From Thioalkalivibrio thiocyanodenitrificans ARhD 1 (GTDB lineage Bacteria > Pseudomonadota > Gammaproteobacteria > Ectothiorhodospirales > Ectothiorhodospiraceae): DNA of 64,000 nt. The notes beneath the pieces are model-generated. The model did no database searches, had not been told where the DNA came from, and saw only the letters and a list, made by a program, of their open reading frames with translations. Each line of letters starts with the position of its first letter. Positions within the stretch are counted from its first letter, which is position 1. This document shows, piece after piece, positions 28,763 through 39,033 of this stretch. Location: positions 1,309,583 to 1,373,582 of the forward strand of contig NZ_KB900536.1 of the NCBI RefSeq assembly GCF_000378965.1, given 5' to 3'. Position numbers and translations under genes: made by a program.

Positions 28763-29326
28763 ATCTTGCCTTCCATTGTGACTGCCCATCGACCCTTGGG
28801 CAGATTGCTTTCCTATCACCCGTCCGACCTTAGCCAAGGCAAGCCAGAAAGCCGAGGGCGAGAATAGGGCCTGAAAACGTCGTATCGACGACAACCATAC
28901 CATCAGTAACCCAGAGAGAATCTCCTCGACGTCCCCGGTGGCTTCGATCATCACATAGGTTCCATGGATATCCGCGCGATAATCTCGGCTCATGTAGGAG
29001 CCCGGTCCTCCGGGCGATCCTGCCCAAAACCAAACCCCGGTCGTCCGGGCGAACCGATTATTGTCGACGCACGCTTTCCATTCGAGACGTTCAAGAATCA
29101 GAGAACCTCCTGGGCAGCTTCGCATCCTCTGTGCCCTCAATATGCTTTCGCCGGCACTAAGCCTTCCACAAGGTCTTGCCTTCATCCGCGAGCCGGTGCA
29201 TACGCAACGGCGACGCCATGATGTTGCCAATGCAGGTCAGGCCGTCCAGATGGTCCAAGGGCAGCGGGAGTCATGATGTAGAGGGTATTGGGTAGCGTAT
29301 ACATGGCAAGGCGCATACCAAGGGGT
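28763..29326. other. Gene-poor stretch between the RHH gene and the old end of the CRISPR array
   Basis: Contains one GTAGGAGCCCGGTCCTCCGGG repeat at about 28994-29017. A possible N-terminal extension of the RHH gene covers 28763-28993. 29040-29326 has no ORF, RNA gene or degenerate repeat that I can support. It is the trailer side of the array. Confidence 0.6.
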
Positions 29327-32300
29327 GCTTCAATGAGGCCGTGGCGTTCTGCCACGGAACACACCAAGCCCAACTAATCCGGCACCCCTACGGACACGCT
29401 TCAATGAGGCCGTGGCGTTCTGCCACGGAACACCGGGCCGGTGGCCGGTGACCTGCATGGGGTCGACGCGGCTTCAATGAGGCCGTGGCGTTCTGCCACG
29501 GAACACTGTAAATCCTTGCTCCATCTCGGCTCTGACGATCATGCTTCAATGAGGCCGTGGCGTTCTGCCACGGAACACGGTGGAGGTGGCATTTATGGAA
29601 GTCTCCGGCCGCCGGGCTTCAATGAGGCCGTGGCGTTCTGCCACGGAACACGCTGCCGGACGCCGGCCCGCGGGATGCCCTTGCCCTCGCTTCAATGAGG
29701 CCGTGGCGTTCTGCCACGGAACACGCCTGCAGCTATCAGATCGCATCTGGCGCCTGGACCGGCTTCAATGAGGCCGTGGCGTTCTGCCACGGAACACCGG
29801 ACAGGCTTCCGCCTGGGTCGTTCAGCCGTGTCGGGCTTCAATGAGGCCGTGGCGTTCTGCCACGGAACACCCGGAAGCCTGGCCCGCGCCATCAAGGGCT
29901 TCTGCCACGCTTCAATGAGGCCGTGGCGTTCTGCCACGGAACACAAACTCGCCCAGTACGGGCTGCATGTGACACAGCCGGCTTCAATGAGGCCGTGGCG
30001 TTCTGCCACGGAACACTGGGCTGGGGGCACGAAGATAAATATTTCAGCCGGCCCGGCTTCAATGAGGCCGTGGCGTTCTGCCACGGAACACAAATCGTGT
30101 TCACTGACTGGACCCGGAACTACATCTTGCTTCAATGAGGCCGTGGCGTTCTGCCACGGAACACCTGCTGTCCCGGTATTCCACCGACAAGACCATCGCG
30201 CTTCAATGAGGCCGTGGCGTTCTGCCACGGAACACGATGACTTACTACAACCCCACGGCCGAGGATCTCGCGCTTCAATGAGGCCGTGGCGTTCTGCCAC
30301 GGAACACGTTCAAGTCACTCAACCACATGCACGTGGACTTCTTTGCTTCAATGAGGCCGTGGCGTTCTGCCACGGAACACGACGTTGGTGTTCGCATCGT
30401 CGGGCTCCTCCACCGCGACGCTTCAATGAGGCCGTGGCGTTCTGCCACGGAACACCGGGCGCTTGCAGTGGGGGCATTTCGGTGGCCCGGAGGCTTCAAT
30501 GAGGCCGTGGCGTTCTGCCACGGAACACACCACCAGATCCCGACGCGACGTAGTTGCTGTGCGTGGCTTCAATGAGGCCGTGGCGTTCTGCCACGGAACA
30601 CCTTGGGCTTGGGCCTCTGATCTGCTTCTACGCCACGGCTTCAATGAGGCCGTGGCGTTCTGCCACGGAAGACCCCGCCGGAGGAACCGATGCCGAAGCC
30701 TGATGATCCGCTTCAATGAGGCCGTGGCGTTCTGCCACGGAAGACACGTTTCGCCTGATTAAAGCACCGGTCTGGCGCCGCGTGCTTCAATGAGGCCGTG
30801 GCGTTCTGCCACGGAAGACCACCCCGCACCATGCGGGCATGAGCCGATTCCGCCCCGCTTCAATGAGGCCGTGGCGTTCTGCCACGGAAGACGAGCCGGT
30901 AGACCGGCCGTGGGTCCGCGGCCCGCAGCTTCAATGAGGCCGTGGCGTTCTGCCACGGAAGACGTCATCCTCCCGCTGCGCCTCTGCTATCCGTGTTACG
31001 CTTCAATGAGGCCGTGGCGTTCTGCCACGGAAGACGCTACCACGACGCCGAATCCGCCCGCGCCCACTCCCTGCTTCAATGAGGCCGTGGCGTTCTGCCA
31101 CGGAAGACGTCGTCCAGGTAGGGCAGCACCGCGCGCCGGTTGTAGAGCTTCAATGAGGCCGTGGCGTTCTGCCACGGAAGACGGGGATGCGCACCGTGCG
31201 CCGGGCCGGCGCGGCCGTGCTTCAATGAGGCCGTGGCGTTCTGCCACGGAAGACACCACGCAGCCACCTCAATGGCGTCCACGTCGCCGCTTCAATGAGG
31301 CCGTGGCGTTCTGCCACGGAAGACGCCGTAGCCGTCTGCGCAGTTGCCGTGATAGATGCGCTTCAATGAGGCCGTGGCGTTCTGCCACGGAAGACCCAGA
31401 CCCACCGGGGCATGGGCGCCAGCCTGCCGGCGCTTCAATGAGGCCGTGGCGTTCTGCCACGGAAGACGAAGCAACGAGAGCCAGGAGGACCAAGGCATGA
31501 ACGGCTTCAATGAGGCCGTGGCGTTCTGCCACGGAAGACGTGGAGTGGACGGAATACGGCCTCGAGGCCGTGCGGCTTCAATGAGGCCGTGGCGTTCTGC
31601 CACGGAAGACGCGCTGTCGGTGCGCAGGATGAGGCCGATGTCGTCGCTTCAATGAGGCCGTGGCGTTCTGCCACGGAAGACGTGGAGATCCGGTAGATGA
31701 ATGCCTTGACCAGCAGGCTTCAATGAGGCCGTGGCGTTCTGCCACGGAAGACGCGGGTCGAGTGGGTTTTTCATCCTTTGACGGTCTGGCTTCAATGAGG
31801 CCGTGGCGTTCTGCCACGGAAGACGGTACGTCATCGTGGGGATTTGGTTGTTGTTGAGCGCGCTTCAATGAGGCCGTGGCGTTCTGCCACGGAAGACATG
31901 GTATCCGGCTGACGCCCGACAACGCGGTTGATCTCGCTTCAATGAGGCCGTGGCGTTCTGCCACGGAAGACAAGGGCGGCGCGCGCGCTGGAGTAGTTGG
32001 TCTTGGAGCTTCAATGAGGCCGTGGCGTTCTGCCACGGAAGACCACACCGCGGACTCCATCCGCGAGGGTCTGCGCGCGCTTCAATGAGGCCGTGGCGTT
32101 CTGCCACGGAAGACTCCGCGGTCGATGGGCTGGATCTGTCGGGGGGCACGGTGCTTCAATGAGGCCGTGGCGTTCTGCCACGGAAGACAGCATGATCCGG
32201 GGTCTTTCAATTGGCTAAGATCGGAACGCTTCAATGAGGCCGTGGCGTTCTGCCACGGAAGACTATTCGGGCGGACTGATCCGTCGTCGCCAACGGAAGG

Positions 32301-35300
32301 CTTCAATGAGGCCGTGGCGTTCTGCCACGGAAGACGCGAGGTGGTCCAGAGGCCGGTGACCGTCTGGAGCGGGCTTCAATGAGGCCGTGGCGTTCTGCCA
32401 CGGAAGACGATGCCCTGCTCAGTCACATAGTCGCCACCGCCGGCGGCTTCAATGAGGCCGTGGCGTTCTGCCACGGAAGACGAGTAAGCAAGCCGCCTAC
32501 CGCGCCACAGACGGCACGCTTCAATGAGGCCGTGGCGTTCTGCCACGGAAGACCTCGAAGCGCTGGCCGGTTTCCGGGTCCATCACTTCGCTTCAATGAG
32601 GCCGTGGCGTTCTGCCACGGAAGACGTGTCAAGATGCGTGCGTGCCGCATTCAGTCGCCCATAAGCTTCAATGAGGCCGTGGCGTTCTGCCACGGAAGAC
32701 CTGATGGCTTCGGCAAGCTGTTCGCGAAACTCGTCGTTGCTTCAATGAGGCCGTGGCGTTCTGCCACGGAAGACCACTGCCATTACTGCGATTCCCCGCA
32801 CTTGGCCGGCGCTTCAATGAGGCCGTGGCGTTCTGCCACGGAAGACGTAGGCCCCCCCGACCCACGTCGTCGTCGGCATGGCCAGGCTTCAATGAGGCCG
32901 TGGCGTTCTGCCACGGAAGACGTCTCGACCGGAGAGGAGTCGATCACCTGCTACATGCTTCAATGAGGCCGTGGCGTTCTGCCACGGAAGACAGCGCACC
33001 CGCACGGGCCTGGGGGCTGCCCCGGAAGGCTTCAATGAGGCCGTGGCGTTCTGCCACGGAAGACGGAGGGTGACGTAAGTCATTGAAAAATGGCGCGCCC
33101 GGCTTCAATGAGGCCGTGGCGTTCTGCCACGGAAGACGCCGTGGTGTTCCGCGCCCGCTTCTCCATCCCCAGTGCTTCAATGAGGCCGTGGCGTTCTGCC
33201 ACGGAAGACCAGACGCTCGGAACGGAATGGGGCAGGGACCTCGTGCTTCAATGAGGCCGTGGCGTTCTGCCACGGAAGACACGCAGCGCGTACTATCATA
33301 TGACCACGGTCGGGGAGCTTCAATGAGGCCGTGGCGTTCTGCCACGGAAGACCCGCGGCTGTCGGCGTGATGCTGATCATCGAGGGGATCAAGCTTCAAT
33401 GAGGCCGTGGCGTTCTGCCACGGAAGACCGCGCTCGTCGGTGGGTACCAGGAGAGCTGCGTAAAGCTTCAATGAGGCCGTGGCGTTCTGCCACGGAAGAC
33501 CGCGCTCGTCGGTGGGTACCAGGAGAGCTGCGTAAAGCTTCAATGAGGCCGTGGCGTTCTGCCACGGAAGACGTCAGCGCCCGGGGCCTGGACAAGATAC
33601 TCCAGACCCTGCTTCAATGAGGCCGTGGCGTTCTGCCACGGAAGACGCGTGTCCCAGGGTTTCATCGGGTGTTTCCTCCTACGTGCTTCAATGAGGCCGT
33701 GGCGTTCTGCCACGGAAGACAATAATCATCAGAACCACCTCCCAATAGCAACCAGCCGCTTCAATGAGGCCGTGGCGTTCTGCCACGGAAGACCCGCCTG
33801 TGGCCTCGGGGAATGCCTCTGCCTCGTAGAGCTTCAATGAGGCCGTGGCGTTCTGCCACGGAAGACGCACCGACACATCACGCCGGTTTCCGGGTCGGTC
33901 CAGGCTTCAATGAGGCCGTGGCGTTCTGCCACGGAAGACGCCACGGACGGCGCCAGACAGGAGGATACAGATATGGCTTCAATGAGGCCGTGGTGTTCTG
34001 CCACGGAAGACCCGATGAAGTCGTGGCGCGAGCTGAACTGTTCCATGTGCTTCAATGAGGCCGTGGCGTTCTGCCACGGAAGACTCGGTTGTCAGCGCCG
34101 ACCATGTGGGTGCAGTCGAACGCTTCAATGAGGCCGTGGCGTTCTGCCACGGAAGACAGGTGCTGAACGGCGCGGGGCTGGTACGGGCGGGGGCTGCTTC
34201 AATGAGGCCGTGGCGTTCTGCCACGGAAGACGGCGCCCAACGGGGAGTCCGACAACTCTGTGCGCGTGCTTCAATGAGGCCGTGGCGTTCTGCCACGGAA
34301 GACAAGTCGGCCAGACGCCGAGCGATCTCGTGGCGATCACGGCTTCAATGAGGCCGTGGCGTTCTGCCACGGAAGACCCTATATCCTTGCTGCCGACTAT
34401 GTCGCCGACCCCGCTTCAATGAGGCCGTGGCGTTCTGCCACGGAAGACTCTCTGGTGGACGCAGGCTGGCGAGCGCCACAACACGCTTCAATGAGGCCGT
34501 GGCGTTCTGCCACGGAAGACGCGGACTCCGTCGGACTGGTTGGGCAGCTCAACGTCGCTTCAATGAGGCCGTGGCGTTCTGCCACGGAAGACACCGATCG
34601 TGGACGGAGATTGATCTGGAGCATGCCGCGCTTCAATGAGGCCGTGGCGTTCTGCCACGGAAGACCATGAACCCCAGCGATTGGGGTGAGATCGAGCGGC
34701 TGCTTCAATGAGGCCGTGGCGTTCTGCCACGGAAGACACAGACCACCCAACAGGGCACCACCGATCCCGCCCAGCTTCAATGAGGCCGTGGCGTTCTGCC
34801 ACGGAAGACGGTATCTCAAGGATCGAGGTTTTGACGACAAGGAAGTGCTTCAATGAGGCCGTGGCGTTCTGCCACGGAAGACCCAGAGGCTTGGCGGGTC
34901 CCCTTTCTCCAGGGGGCAAGCTTCAATGAGGCCGTGGCGTTCTGCCACGGAAGACGAGACAATCGGGGATGTCACTGGTTCCGCATATCACGCTTCAATG
35001 AGGCCGTGGCGTTCTGCCACGGAAGACGTTTCAGATCGACCTCGATCCCGATGGCGAGAAAGGCTTCAATGAGGCCGTGGCGTTCTGCCACGGAAGACGA
35101 CGGCGCCGGACGATTACGAGCATATCTGGGGCGGGCTTCAATGAGGCCGTGGCGTTCTGCCACGGAAGACCCTCGCTGTACCACTTGACCACGCCGTCGG
35201 GGCCGAAGCTTCAATGAGGCCGTGGCGTTCTGCCACGGAAGACCCTTGTGATCTGCGATGCGCGCCTTGACCGCGGCCTCGCTTCAATGAGGCCGTGGCG

Positions 35301-35827
35301 TTCTGCCACGGAAGACACCGACAGTCGCGCCCCTTTTCCCGCCGATCATGCCACGCTTCAATGAGGCCGTGGCGTTCTGCCACGGAAGACGCCGCGTTCG
35401 ATCACGAGATCAGCGGTCGGGCGCCGACGCTTCAATGAGGCCGTGGCGTTCTGCCACGGAAGACCTCGCAGTGCGCGCGCTCGTATTCGAGTTCCGGGGT
35501 GCTTCAATGAGGCCGTGGCGTTCTGCCACGGAAGACCGCGGATCTCGCCTGGCGGGACTGGCCGCGGGACAGGGCTTCAATGAGGCCGTGGCGTTCTGCC
35601 ACGGAAGACGACCTGATTCGGCGGCGCATCAATGCGGCCAGGGAGGCGCTTCAATGAGGCCGTGGCGTTCTGCCACGGAAGACTCATTAACATTTTCCAA
35701 TAATCAAGAAGTTGCCGTAGCTTCAATGAGGCCGTGGCGTTCTGCCACGGAAGACGACACGAGAGCAGGCGCAGCGGCAGGCGGATGTGCTGCTTCAATG
35801 AGGCCGTGGCGTTCTGCCACGGAAGAC
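29327..35827 (-). CRISPR. Type I-G CRISPR array, 90 repeats and 89 spacers
   Basis: 36-bp repeats, spacers of 34-39 bp, period 71-75. On the transcribed (minus) strand the repeat starts GTCTTCCGTGGC, contains the perfect stem CCGTGGC-AGAAC-GCCACGG and ends CCTCATTGAAGC, giving an ATTGAAGC handle. Repeats 1-18 from the left (29327-30601) end GGAACAC on the plus strand; repeats 19-90 end GGAAGAC. One repeat (33976-34011) has C to T at 33994. One 36-bp spacer is duplicated in tandem (33429-33464, 33501-33536). The cas2-proximal end (35827) is leader-proximal, so the left end is oldest. I counted the repeats by hand from their start positions. Confidence 0.98.
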
Positions 35828-36059
35828 AGCCCTCGCAGAGGTGCAAACGAAACGGGGCCCAGAGGGGCGATTTTCGAGCACTCCCGACTTCCACACGAAT
35901 CCATACATCGTCGGGCTCCTGCAAGGACCGGACAACCAGCATTTTAGTCCGAGTTTTCAAAGAGCTGAAGCGCTTCGAGCGCTGCCCGGGGTTACTCGAA
36001 CCACAGCAGCACTCGAATGGCTTCGGCGCGCGCCACCATGACTCACGCCATCCACAAGC
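35828..36059 (-). promoter_or_regulatory. CRISPR leader
   Basis: 232 bp between the end of cas2 and the newest repeat, without a supportable ORF. The transcribed strand holds an AT-richer block CTCTTTGAAAACTCGGAC followed by TAAAATG, which could include promoter or integration-site signals. Its position, next to cas2 and before the canonical repeats, makes it the leader; the exact promoter is not clear. Confidence 0.75.
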
Positions 36060-36350
36060 CTAGATGATGACAGGCTCTCTGGGAACCGGTGCGAAATCCT
36101 TTCCCAGGCTGACCACTCGGGGCGCAACCTTGTCCGCCAACCCCACGTCAAGGATCACGATGTGATCCTGCTCATGGTGGATGATTCCGTCCAGAAGAGC
36201 GATCAGTTCTGCATGGCGCTGCCGGCTCATGCGGCACTGGAAGACCGATAGCTGAACCCATTCACCGTAACCGCGCATCAAACGGAACACCCGGCGCCAA
36301 CGCTTCTGGTCGCTGATGTCGTAGGTGACGATATAGAGGTGTTCGTCCAT
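36060..36350 (-). CDS. cas2: CRISPR-associated endoribonuclease/integration factor Cas2
   Basis: 96-aa ferredoxin-fold protein that forms the core of the Cas1-Cas2 spacer integrase. It starts MDEHLYIVTYDISDQKRWRR, with the conserved YDI Asp, then VFRLMRGYGEWVQLSVFQCR. The start at 36350 has GGTGA 6 nt upstream; a GTG at 36359 overlapping the cas4/1 stop is the alternative. It is the last gene before the leader and is coupled to cas4/1. Confidence 0.95.
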   Translation of the reverse strand: MDEHLYIVTYDISDQKRWRRVFRLMRGYGEWVQLSVFQCRMSRQRHAELIALLDGIIHHEQDHIVILDVGLADKVAPRVVSLGKDFAPVPREPVII

Positions 36351-36355
36351 GGACG

Positions 36356-38068
36356 TCACCGGGTCGTGAAGTTCGGGTAGTCCGGCAGCTCGCCGAGAAG
36401 GTAGCGGGCGAGCAACCTCCCTTGCACTTCCAGAAGACGGCGATAACTGACACGGTACCCGAACAACGGGTGCGTGATCTCGTGGCTCATGCGCCGCTCG
36501 AAGGTTGCAATGAAACGCTTGCGTCCATCGTTGGTGAGGGAGACGCTGCCAGCGACGCTCTGGAAATCCGATGGGCGCACTTCACCGTTGTTGATCGCCT
36601 GAATGACACAGGAGTCCGCGATCAAGGGCCTGAACGGTTCCATCATGTCCAGTGCCAGGGCAGGACGCCCATAACGCGGCTGGTGATAGAAGCCGCGATA
36701 CGGATCGAGGCCTACAGCGGAAAGCGACGCCGTCCAGGCGCGTGTCAACAGGGCATAAGCATAGGACAGCAGCGCATTGACCGGATCCGTGGGCGGGCGC
36801 CGGTTGCGTGTGGTGAAATCGAAGGACAACCCGGGGTCCGCGTCGTTGGGCTTCAGGAGTTGAGAGAAGGCCCCGAAATATCGCGATGCTGCCGCCCCCT
36901 CGATACCAAGCAACTCGGAAATGCCGGATACACGACGCGCCTTGCGAAGATCCACCTGAAGTCCGTCCATCAGATCCACGGGCTTCTCCTCCCCCTTCCA
37001 GTTGCGGCGCAGCAACGTTCGGCAGTTCTGAATCTTTGCCTCCACCAGCCCCTTGGCGATGTGCAGGCACTGGTGTTCCTCGAAACTTGCCTTGTACTGG
37101 GCGGAGCGGATCTCCACATTCTTGTGGCCGGTGCCCACCGTATGCCCCATGAACCAACCGCCGTAGGAATGCCAACTGACGGGAATCTCCCGCTGCATCA
37201 ATTCCTGAAGGCACGGGGTAGTGATGTACACGTTGCCCATGACAATGACCTGGGATACGTCGAGCAACCGCACCGACTGCACCTTCTCGTCGTCCACCGT
37301 GACTTCCAGTGTCTCGCCCCGTTTGGCCAGCTTGGCCCCACGGGCCTGGATGTAAAGCGGCAGGGCCTCGTCCCTGGCCACGGCCAGGGGGCGGGGCGGT
37401 GTCTGCTCGTGGCGAATATAGTTGACCTCGTCGGGCAGACAGATGCCCACCAACGAGCAGCGCGGGCATTTCGGGCTGTCCTCCAGGGGGGTCGGGATCT
37501 GTCCGCCCGCGGCGACGAAGCGCAGACCGTTGATGGCGTTGAGCGTCAGCCCGCGCAACTCCTCGTCGAAGGGCACACGCACACGCTCACGGGATTCGGC
37601 AAAGTACAACTCACCTTCCTCGCAGGTGTAACCATGCTCCTCCAGGATCATGCCCTGCACGCAGAGTTGCACGCGTTCCGGCTCGTAGGCCCCCTTGGCC
37701 ACATGAGGACGCTTGCCCCGCTTGTAATCCACCGGCGTGACGCGGTCGCCTTCGCCTTCCAACAGATCCATCCGGGCGATCAGGCCCAGACGGTTGGACG
37801 ACAACGTGATTGAACGGGCGTGGTAGCGCTCACCCTCCTCCGCCACGGCAGCCGGAGGAAGGTCCCCGGCACGCTTGTCCACCCTGCGGTGCCGATAGCG
37901 CCCCTCCACGGTATCGGCCGACTCGGACCACTCCCCCTGCACCCATTCCAGATACGCCAGACGCGGACAGTACTGGTATTCATTGACCATGCGCGCCGGC
38001 AGCATGGGCATGTCCCCCGACAACTCCGGGAACGGAAGCGGCAGATCGGGCTGCTGCTGATCCTCCAT
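36356..38068 (-). CDS. cas4-cas1: Cas4-Cas1 fusion (spacer acquisition)
   Basis: 570-aa fusion characteristic of type I-G/I-U. The Cas4 half (about 1-215) has YCPRLAYLEW, the RecB-nuclease motif TPVDYKRGKRP and the Fe-S cysteines of CPRCSLVGIC. The Cas1 half (about 230-570) has the catalytic glutamate in LLGIEGAAASRYF and the metal-binding block GFYHQPRYGRPALALDMMEP. Cas4 trims prespacers and sets the PAM end; Cas1 integrates them. The start at 38068 (MEDQQQ) has GGAGG 9 nt upstream; Met codons at 38098/38095 have none. Divergent from an RHH/MazF pair over 79 bp, so it needs its own promoter. Confidence 0.95.
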   Translation of the reverse strand: MEDQQQPDLPLPFPELSGDMPMLPARMVNEYQYCPRLAYLEWVQGEWSESADTVEGRYRHRRVDKRAGDLPPAAVAEEGERYHARSITLSSNRLGLIARMDLLEGEGDRVTPVDYKRGKRPHVAKGAYEPERVQLCVQGMILEEHGYTCEEGELYFAESRERVRVPFDEELRGLTLNAINGLRFVAAGGQIPTPLEDSPKCPRCSLVGICLPDEVNYIRHEQTPPRPLAVARDEALPLYIQARGAKLAKRGETLEVTVDDEKVQSVRLLDVSQVIVMGNVYITTPCLQELMQREIPVSWHSYGGWFMGHTVGTGHKNVEIRSAQYKASFEEHQCLHIAKGLVEAKIQNCRTLLRRNWKGEEKPVDLMDGLQVDLRKARRVSGISELLGIEGAAASRYFGAFSQLLKPNDADPGLSFDFTTRNRRPPTDPVNALLSYAYALLTRAWTASLSAVGLDPYRGFYHQPRYGRPALALDMMEPFRPLIADSCVIQAINNGEVRPSDFQSVAGSVSLTNDGRKRFIATFERRMSHEITHPLFGYRVSYRRLLEVQGRLLARYLLGELPDYPNFTTR

Positions 38069-38111
38069 AGCGGCTGGCCTCCCAGTTGCGAGCATCACAA
38101 GAACAAACTAC

Positions 38112-38135
38112 ATTATGTAATACATTTGGTAATAC
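38112..38135. promoter_or_regulatory. Tandem 12-bp operator-like repeats between cas4/1 and the antitoxin gene
   Basis: Two direct repeats, ATTATGTAATAC (38112-38123) and ATTTGGTAATAC (38124-38135), lie 12 bp before the antitoxin ATG in AT-rich DNA. Spacing of about one helical turn fits cooperative RHH-protein binding. The site is also within 45 bp of the cas4/1 start, so it may affect both directions. Confidence 0.6.
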
Positions 38136-38147
38136 GAGATAAAGCAC

Positions 38148-38465
38148 ATGCCTGCAATCAGTCTCCGCCTCCCGGAAGAGATCGAGGCACGCCTCGCCGA
38201 GGAGGCCCGTATCGAAGGTCGGCCCCGCTCCGAAGTGGTGCGCGAGGCGATCGCCGAGTACATCACCCGCCGGGAACGGGAGCGGTTCATGGCGGACATG
38301 GTGGCCGCTGCCAATGCCCTCGCCGGAGATCCCGATGCCCTCGAAGAAATGCGAACCCTGGCGGAGGACTCCATCGAAGCAAGCAACGAGGCGCTGGACA
38401 TCGCCGAGGAACGCAAGCCCGGCGAACCCTGGCCCGAGGAAACCGGCGATAAGTGGTGGCGCTGA
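38148..38465 (+). CDS. RHH-type antitoxin (CopG/Arc fold)
   Basis: 105-aa antitoxin. The N-terminal RHH domain (MPAISLRLPEEIEARLAEEA, then GRPRSEVVREAIAEYITRRE) should bind DNA. The acidic C-terminal part (about 60-105) would wrap and inhibit the toxin. The stop overlaps the toxin start (TGATG). The pair is oriented against the flanking cas genes. Confidence 0.88.
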   Translation: MPAISLRLPEEIEARLAEEARIEGRPRSEVVREAIAEYITRRERERFMADMVAAANALAGDPDALEEMRTLAEDSIEASNEALDIAEERKPGEPWPEETGDKWWR

Positions 38466-38806
38466 TGCGCCGCGGCGAGGTCTGGATCGCCAACCTCAAC
38501 CCCAACAAGGGGGCAGAGATCGGCAAGGCCCGCCCCGTGATCATCCTGCAGGACAATGCGCTCCTCGACAGCCGGTTGCGCACCGTCGTGATCGTTCCGC
38601 TGACCACCCAGTTCCGTCCGGCATCGGCCCCCATACGCATCGCAATCAACGCCCGCGACCGCCTGCGCAAGGACTGCTATGCCATGACCGAACATCCGAG
38701 GACCATCGACCGCAGCCGCTTCAGTGAAGGGCCCTTGACCACACTCACAGCGGATGAGTTGGCCGGCGTCGAAAAGAGCCTCAAGGCGGTTATGGGGATG
38801 TGGTAG
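38465..38806 (+). CDS. MazF/PemK-family endoribonuclease toxin
   Basis: 113-aa toxin with the MazF start MRRGEVWIANLNPNKGAEIG, KARPVIILQD and the later VVIVPLTTQF. MazF toxins cut mRNA at short motifs and stop growth when the antitoxin is lost. The start at 38465 overlaps the antitoxin stop. The stop (38806) abuts the stop of a helix-hairpin-helix remnant on the other strand. Confidence 0.92.
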   Translation: MRRGEVWIANLNPNKGAEIGKARPVIILQDNALLDSRLRTVVIVPLTTQFRPASAPIRIAINARDRLRKDCYAMTEHPRTIDRSRFSEGPLTTLTADELAGVEKSLKAVMGMW

Positions 38807-39016
38807 TCAGACGACACAGCCCCGATCCGCGTTCACCACATAAGGGCTCGCGCGCTCCTCCACGGTCCAGCGGATACAACGGGCGGTGCGCGGCCCGATA
38901 CCATCCACCTCCTTCAACTCCGCGTCACCTGCCCGGATGACGGCCTCGACGGAACCGAACCGATCGAGCAACCGTGCCGCGCGCTCTGCCCCGACCCGGG
39001 GCAGGTAATGATGATT
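38807..39016 (-). pseudogene. Helix-hairpin-helix C-terminal remnant
   Basis: A 69-codon frame without a start codon, opened right after an in-frame TGA. It encodes HYLPRVGAERAARLLDRFGS, then VEAVIRAGDAELKEVDGIGP and RTARCIRWTVEE. This is a clear tandem HhH motif as at the C-terminus of XPF/ERCC4- or DisA-like DNA-binding proteins. The rest of the parent gene is missing. It lies 17 bp downstream of csb2 and ends 1 bp from the mazF stop, marking a scar in the cas operon. Confidence 0.6.
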
Positions 39017-39033
39017 TCATGCCATGTTGGCGT

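Noticed and set aside
29441-35960. Dozens of short ORFs across the array encoding repeated MRPWRSATE or VAERHGLIEA peptides
   Set aside because: They are translations of the 36-bp CRISPR repeats joined through spacers, on both strands. They change with every spacer and have no ribosome sites of their own.
35828-36059. Possible small gene in the CRISPR leader
   Set aside because: Open frames here run into the array repeats or lack ribosome sites; leader function explains the stretch better.
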